From assembly GCA_963726575.1 (NCBI GenBank), contig CAVSCR010000005.1, positions 1 to 64,000 on the forward strand: a stretch of DNA of 64,000 nucleotides. Direction: 5' to 3'. The stretch is from CAVSCR01 sp963726575 (GTDB taxonomy: Bacteria > Actinomycetota > Actinomycetes > JAHEKZ01). Under the pieces are notes generated by a model. The model saw only the letters and a program-made list of their open reading frames with translations, searched no databases and was not told the origin of the DNA. The position numbers were made by a program, and so were the translations under genes. Within the stretch, counting starts at the first letter, position 1; each line of letters begins with the position of its first letter. Shown in pieces: positions 60,736-64,000 of this stretch.

Positions 60736-61154
60736 GGCATTCGCTCGTCGGGGATGACGGCTGTCGCGTCGATCTCGACCAACCACTCGGGGCGGGCGAG
60801 CGCGCTGACGACCAGTCCGGTCGAGACCGGGTACACGCCCTTGAGCCAGCGACCCATCACCTGGTAGACGGGCTCCCGGAAGCGGATGTCGGTGAGGTAC
60901 ACCACGACCTTCACGACGTCCTCGAGCTCGGCCCCGGACTCCTGCAGCAGCAGCGCGATGTTCGCCATGGCCTGCTCCGCCTGGGCCTCGATGTCGCCGG
61001 GTCCCACGCTTTCCCGGGTGTCGAGGTCCTGCCCGATCTGTCCCCGCAGGTACACGGTGTTGCCCGCGACCACTGCCTGGCACAGGTCGTTGTCCAGGTT
61101 CTGCTCCGGGTACGTCTCACGCGTGTTGAACGTCCGGATCCGCGTGTGGCTCAT
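60732..61154 (-). CDS. RidA-family protein
   Basis: A 140-residue protein of the RidA/YjgF/Rid family, which hydrolyses reactive enamine/imine intermediates made by PLP enzymes. LCQAVVAGNTVYLRGQIGQDLDTR is the first signature, and the C-terminal PEWLVEIDATAVIPDERMP the second; the canonical Arg of the active RidA subgroup is not clearly in place (RPEWLVEIDATAV), so it may belong to another Rid subgroup. ATG 61154 has AGGAG upstream. First gene of the operon that also encodes a transaminase; relief of aminoacrylate-type damage is plausible. Confidence 0.9.
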   Translation of the reverse strand: MSHTRIRTFNTRETYPEQNLDNDLCQAVVAGNTVYLRGQIGQDLDTRESVGPGDIEAQAEQAMANIALLLQESGAELEDVVKVVVYLTDIRFREPVYQVMGRWLKGVYPVSTGLVVSALARPEWLVEIDATAVIPDERMP

Positions 61155-61299
61155 GTCGGGGCTCCTGGGGCGTACGTGGTCGGTCGGTCCACGAGGCCAG
61201 CGTTCGACGGCGGGCCGGGGTCCGTTGCGGTCATGGTCGACCCGCGCGGCACGCCTTGTCCAACAGAACTAATCGCTGTCCGGGATCGGCTAGGACGAT

Positions 61300-61503
61300 T
61301 CAGAAGTCGCCACGCGCTCGTGCGATGCCCAGGGACCAGCCGCCGAAGCCCCGGCGCAGCTCGCGCTTGATGCCCTTCTTGGCCAGGTCGACGCGCTGCT
61401 CGTCGTCGAAGTCGCGATCGGCCGACCGCTCCTCGCGCGCCTCGTAGCGGCTGATGCGCAGCCGGGTGAGTCCTCGCCTGAACGGGTCCCGCCCCGTGGA
61501 CAT
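61300..61503 (-). CDS. Small basic protein of unknown function
   Basis: A 67-residue protein with many Arg, Asp and Glu (MSTGRDPFRRGLTRLRISRYEAREERS in part; then DLAKKGIKRELRRGFGGWSLGIARARGDF). ATG 61503 is preceded by GGGAGGG, a convincing ribosome site. No family was recognised. It is divergent from the P-loop protein gene at 61627. Its stop lies 145 bases upstream of the ridA start on the same strand, so co-transcription is possible but not indicated. Confidence 0.6.
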   Translation of the reverse strand: MSTGRDPFRRGLTRLRISRYEAREERSADRDFDDEQRVDLAKKGIKRELRRGFGGWSLGIARARGDF

Positions 61504-61614
61504 CGCGCCCTCCCTGACCCGGCAGACCTGCCACATCAGACGGTACGCGTCGCCCACGACATGGGACAGGGCATCTGCTGGCTGACGCGATCGACGCCGT
61601 CTTCTCGGGTCGCC

Positions 61615-61620
61615 TAGCCT
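61615..61620 (+). promoter_or_regulatory. Leaderless -10 box (TAGCCT) for the P-loop protein gene
   Basis: TAGCCT, 6 bases, then GTG 61627. No ribosome site is present, supporting leaderless translation. Confidence 0.5.
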
Positions 61621-61626
61621 CGGTCC

Positions 61627-62181
61627 GTGCGCGCGCTGGTGGTGACGGGACAGTTCGGGGCGGGCAAGTCGGCAGCGGCGGTGGAGATGCAGCACCAGAT
61701 GGAAGTTCTGGGCGTTCGCACCGCCGCGATCGATCTCGACTGGCTCGGTTGGGTCGGCCCGGGTCTTGCACCCGAGGAGCTTCGGGAGCTCCTGCGCCGC
61801 AATCTGTCCGCTGTCGTCGACAACCTCGCGTCCTTCGGCGTGGAACGGGTCGTCGTTGCCCGCGCCCTGCGGACCGCGGAGGACCGACAGCTCGTCCTCG
61901 ACGCCTTTGCTGGAGCGCCCGTCGACGTCGTCCTCCTCACGATCGCTCACGACGAGGCCCTCGTCCGGATCCGGGCGCGCGACCAGGGCGCCGAGCTGCA
62001 CGAGCTGCTGACGCAGGCGCGAGCCGTTGCTGCCGACGTTGCGGGTGCCGGCGTCGAGGACTTCTGCGTCGACAACGGGTCGCATCGTCGTCTCGAGGAC
62101 GTCGCGCGGGAGACACTGCAGCGTGCGGGCTGGATCGCACCGGCGCGGGCGCCTCTGACAGCCGACCCGAACGGGGCGTAG
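61627..62181 (+). CDS. P-loop NTPase / kinase-like protein
   Basis: A 184-residue soluble P-loop protein. Walker A GQFGAGKS (residues 8-15); DLDWLGWVG after strand 2 resembles the Asp of small nucleotide or antibiotic kinases, and LRTAEDRQLVLDAF and DVVLLTIAHDEALVRIRARDQGAE fit the rest of a P-loop kinase fold. Substrate unknown. GTG 61627 with a leaderless promoter. The DUF1905 gene follows 4 bases after the stop, so the two form an operon. Confidence 0.8.
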   Translation: MRALVVTGQFGAGKSAAAVEMQHQMEVLGVRTAAIDLDWLGWVGPGLAPEELRELLRRNLSAVVDNLASFGVERVVVARALRTAEDRQLVLDAFAGAPVDVVLLTIAHDEALVRIRARDQGAELHELLTQARAVAADVAGAGVEDFCVDNGSHRRLEDVARETLQRAGWIAPARAPLTADPNGA

Positions 62182-62185
62182 CCGC

Positions 62186-62473
62186 ATGAACCTGGAGTTC
62201 ACCGGCCCGATGTGGTTCTGGAAGGGACCATCGCCCTTCCACTTCATCACCGTTCCCGACGACGAGTCCGCCGAGCTGCAGGCCGTGTCGGCGGTGGTCA
62301 CCTACGGCTGGGGCATGATCCCCGTGGCGGCGCAGATCGGGACCACCGAGTGGACGACGTCGTTGTTCCCGAAGGACGGCGGGTACGTCGTGCCGGTGAA
62401 GGCGTGGGTGCAGAAGGCCGAAGGGCTCGCGGTGGGCGACGTCGTGACGGTCCGTCTCAGCGTCGACGTGTGA
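62186..62473 (+). CDS. DUF1905 protein
   Basis: A 95-residue DUF1905 protein. Recognisable by FTGPMWFWKGPSPFHFITVPDDESAELQAVS at the start, the small-strand WGMIPVAAQIGTTEWTTSLFPKDGGYVVPVKAWVQKAEGL and the end GDVVTVRLSVDV. Function unknown; such proteins often stand beside YdeI/OmdA-like proteins. ATG 62186. Its 3' end is overlapped by the reverse-strand LysR gene over 172 bases as sequenced, or by 17 bases if the LysR frame is corrected. Confidence 0.88.
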   Translation: MNLEFTGPMWFWKGPSPFHFITVPDDESAELQAVSAVVTYGWGMIPVAAQIGTTEWTTSLFPKDGGYVVPVKAWVQKAEGLAVGDVVTVRLSVDV

Positions 62474-63393
62474 GGGTCCTGGTCGCCGTCTGCCAGGACC
62501 CGATGGCACAAGTCGGCGACGGCCTGTGCCCTGCGCGTCGGTCGCGACCCGGTGGGGCGCAGCAGCACCACCCGCAGTGACGCATCCGGTTGGTCGCCGA
62601 CGTCGAGCGGGACGGTGACGTAGGGGCGGCCCTCCAGGGAGAGGTCGGAGTCCGGCCGCAGGTTCAGCACCGTGTACGCGAGACCGCGGGCAACAAGGGC
62701 TCGCGCGAGCTCGGCACTGTGGGTGCGGTAGCGGATGTTCGGCGTGGCGGCCGCGGCCGCGAAGAGCTGAGCGAAGTAGTCGCGACTGTGGGGCAGGTCG
62801 AGCAGCACCATCGGTTCATCCGCGAGCTGGCGCAGACCCACCCGTTTGCGCCCCGCCAACCGGTGACCCACGGGCACCACGAGGTGCGGCGCCACGGAGA
62901 ACAGCGCGACGCGCTCGACGTCGTCACCGAATCCCAGGTCGTAGCCGATCGCCAGCTCGAGCCGGCCTTCGAGCAGTCCGGTCTCGAGCCGGTCCAGCGG
63001 TTCCTCGGTGGTGGCCACGTACAGCCCCGGCAGCTCGTCGTCGATCGCCGCGAGCACGGACGGTAGGACGAACGGAGCGAGGATGGCGAAGCAGCCCAGC
63101 GTCAGGTGGCCCGCCAGCTCGTCGCCGAGGTCGCCGGCCATCACCTGCAGGTCGTCGGCCTGTCCGATGAGCTGACGGGCGGCCACCAGCAGCCGATCTC
63201 CGGCCGGTGTCAGCGAGATGCCGCGCGCGTGGTGGCGCAGGAGCAGTTGGACGCCGAGGGCACGTTCCAGGTCGGCGAGCGCAGTGGACATGGCCGACTG
63301 GGACAGGTGCACCTGCGCCGCCGCGCCGGTGACGGTGCCCGCCTCGGCGACGGCGACGAAGTACTCCAGCTGTCGCAGCGTGTACCCGGCCAT
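62302..63393 (-). CDS. LysR-family transcriptional regulator with an odd C-terminal extension
   Basis: A 363-residue LysR regulator. Winged HTH at about 3-60 (YTLRQLEYFVAVAEAGTVTGAAAQVHLSQSAMSTALADLERALGVQLLLRH), co-inducer domain thereafter. The family norm is about 300 residues; here roughly 55 residues run on after VLADGDQDPHTST, antisense to the DUF1905 gene, and have an unlikely composition. Removing one base near 62481-62482 would end the protein at 62457, so the extension is probably an indel artefact or a lost stop. ATG 63393 is preceded by GATACT, 6 bases upstream. The regulated genes are unknown; the adjacent hydrolase gene at 63540 is divergent and a natural candidate. Confidence 0.85.
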   Translation of the reverse strand: MAGYTLRQLEYFVAVAEAGTVTGAAAQVHLSQSAMSTALADLERALGVQLLLRHHARGISLTPAGDRLLVAARQLIGQADDLQVMAGDLGDELAGHLTLGCFAILAPFVLPSVLAAIDDELPGLYVATTEEPLDRLETGLLEGRLELAIGYDLGFGDDVERVALFSVAPHLVVPVGHRLAGRKRVGLRQLADEPMVLLDLPHSRDYFAQLFAAAAATPNIRYRTHSAELARALVARGLAYTVLNLRPDSDLSLEGRPYVTVPLDVGDQPDASLRVVLLRPTGSRPTRRAQAVADLCHRVLADGDQDPHTSTLRRTVTTSPTASPSAFCTHAFTGTTYPPSFGNNDVVHSVVPICAATGIMPQP

Positions 63394-63539
63394 CGGGCCA
63401 GTATCGGGCAGTGGCGGCCGGTATCGGTCCAGCCGAACAGGAGTGCCCGCGAATCGGGCTGTCGAACCTGGCTCGGGTGCGGCAGGGTGGCACCGTCGTG
63501 GCCCGCCTCGGGCACGGCAGCCGGACCAGAAGGCGGGTC

Positions 63540-64000
63540 ATGATCGAACGGCCGGACACGCGGTATGCCGTGCGGGGTGACACCACGCTGGCGTACCAAG
63601 TCCTGGGCGACGGCGCGGACCTGGTGTACCTGCCGGCCTTCGCCTTCAACGTCGAGGCCAACTGGGACATGCCAGCGCATGCGCGGTTCCTGGATCGTCT
63701 CGCGTCGTTCTCGCGGCTCACCGTCATGGATCGCCGCGGTTTCGGCTGCTCCGACCGGCGTCCCACCGGTCAGGCAACGGCGCTGGAGGAGTACGTCGAT
63801 GACCTGATCGCTGTCACCGACGCCGCCTACTGCACCAGAGCGGTCCTCTTCGGTGTCGGGGAGTCCGGGTTCATCGCGATGCTCGCTGCGGCGAGCCATC
63901 CGGACCGCTTCGCCGGTCTGATCCTGTTCGACGCGGCGCCCTGCTGGTCCCGGAGCGAGGACACCCCGTGGGCCTGGTCCGACGATGCCTGGGAAGAGCA
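63540..64000 (+). CDS. Alpha/beta hydrolase domain protein, probably fused to a cyclase; truncated by window end
   Basis: The first about 153 residues of an alpha/beta hydrolase-like protein. TTLAYQVLGDGADLVYLPAFAFNVEANWDMPAHARFLDRLASFSRLTVMDRRGFGCSDRRP is typical for proteins in which such a domain precedes a class III cyclase (Rv1900c-type). The nucleophile elbow reads LFGVGESGFIAML; the position normally holding Ser (GxSxG) is Gly, so the hydrolase part may be inactive and act as a sensor. The rest of the gene lies outside the window, so the cyclase part is inferred. It is divergent from the LysR gene. Confidence 0.75.
   Translation, partial: MIERPDTRYAVRGDTTLAYQVLGDGADLVYLPAFAFNVEANWDMPAHARFLDRLASFSRLTVMDRRGFGCSDRRPTGQATALEEYVDDLIAVTDAAYCTRAVLFGVGESGFIAMLAAASHPDRFAGLILFDAAPCWSRSEDTPWAWSDDAWEE

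Overview
The window looks like a chromosomal segment of a high-GC actinobacterium, most likely in or near the Nocardioidaceae/Propionibacteriales. This is inferred from gene content and codon bias, not from a search. The supporting signs are dense GC-rich genes with 1-4 nt start/stop overlaps, apparent leaderless promoters (TANNNT box 6-7 nt before the start codon), a DUF7455 gene beside a parE-type topoisomerase gene, a CtpE-type ATPase, a two-protein ParE/ParC set and an actinobacterial Tad (Flp) pilus operon. I saw no rRNA, tRNA, CRISPR array, prophage or IS element.

Layout. 1-5.6 kb: a lipoprotein, an orphan serine recombinase, a secreted phosphoesterase, a cupin-adenylyl cyclase fusion and small secreted proteins; this part is looser and partly gene-poor up to 6.5 kb. 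6.5-7.9 kb: a thioredoxin-DUF302-methyltransferase operon behind a CsoR/CstR-like operator. 8-10.6 kb: a DUF1269 protein and an ExaC-type aldehyde dehydrogenase with its DUF779 partner. 10.8-22.1 kb: one continuous minus-strand Tad pilus operon (three Flp pilins, TadE, TadG, CpaB, TadZ, TadA, a VWA-TadB fusion, TadC). Its 3' end carries three unusual genes: an isoprenylcysteine-methyltransferase-like membrane protein, a receiver-like/GAF-like protein and a DnaB-like RecA-fold ATPase. 22.6-30.7 kb: small regulators and membrane proteins, a cNMP-binding protein, a radical-SAM sulfatase maturase and an SDR. 30.9-42.3 kb: parE, a 1200-residue cyclase/ATPase, an M16-like peptidase, carbonic anhydrase, a sucrase/ferredoxin-like protein and parC. 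42.4-55.9 kb: a PLP decarboxylase, ctpE, a cyclase, VOC, GNAT and cupin genes, an acyl-ACP desaturase and two FAD enzymes. 55.9-61.2 kb: an amine/amide catabolic operon (RidA, DUF1028, M20 amidohydrolase, PuuC-like aldehyde dehydrogenase, class III aminotransferase). 61.3-64 kb: a P-loop protein, DUF1905, LysR and the start of an alpha/beta-hydrolase gene that runs off the window.

Cross-cutting themes. (1) cAMP-type signalling is prominent: three class III cyclases are complete, a fourth is likely at the right edge, and there is a standalone cNMP-binding protein. Two of the three cyclases have unusual active-site residues. (2) Six genes are each broken by what reads as exactly one extra base, mostly in G/C runs. 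Removing it restores normal family length every time, which points to sequencing/assembly indels more than to six real pseudogenes. (3) A 95-bp intergenic element containing a 16-bp perfect stem occurs twice, at 28517-28611 and 44257-44351, about 82% identical over 84 positions.
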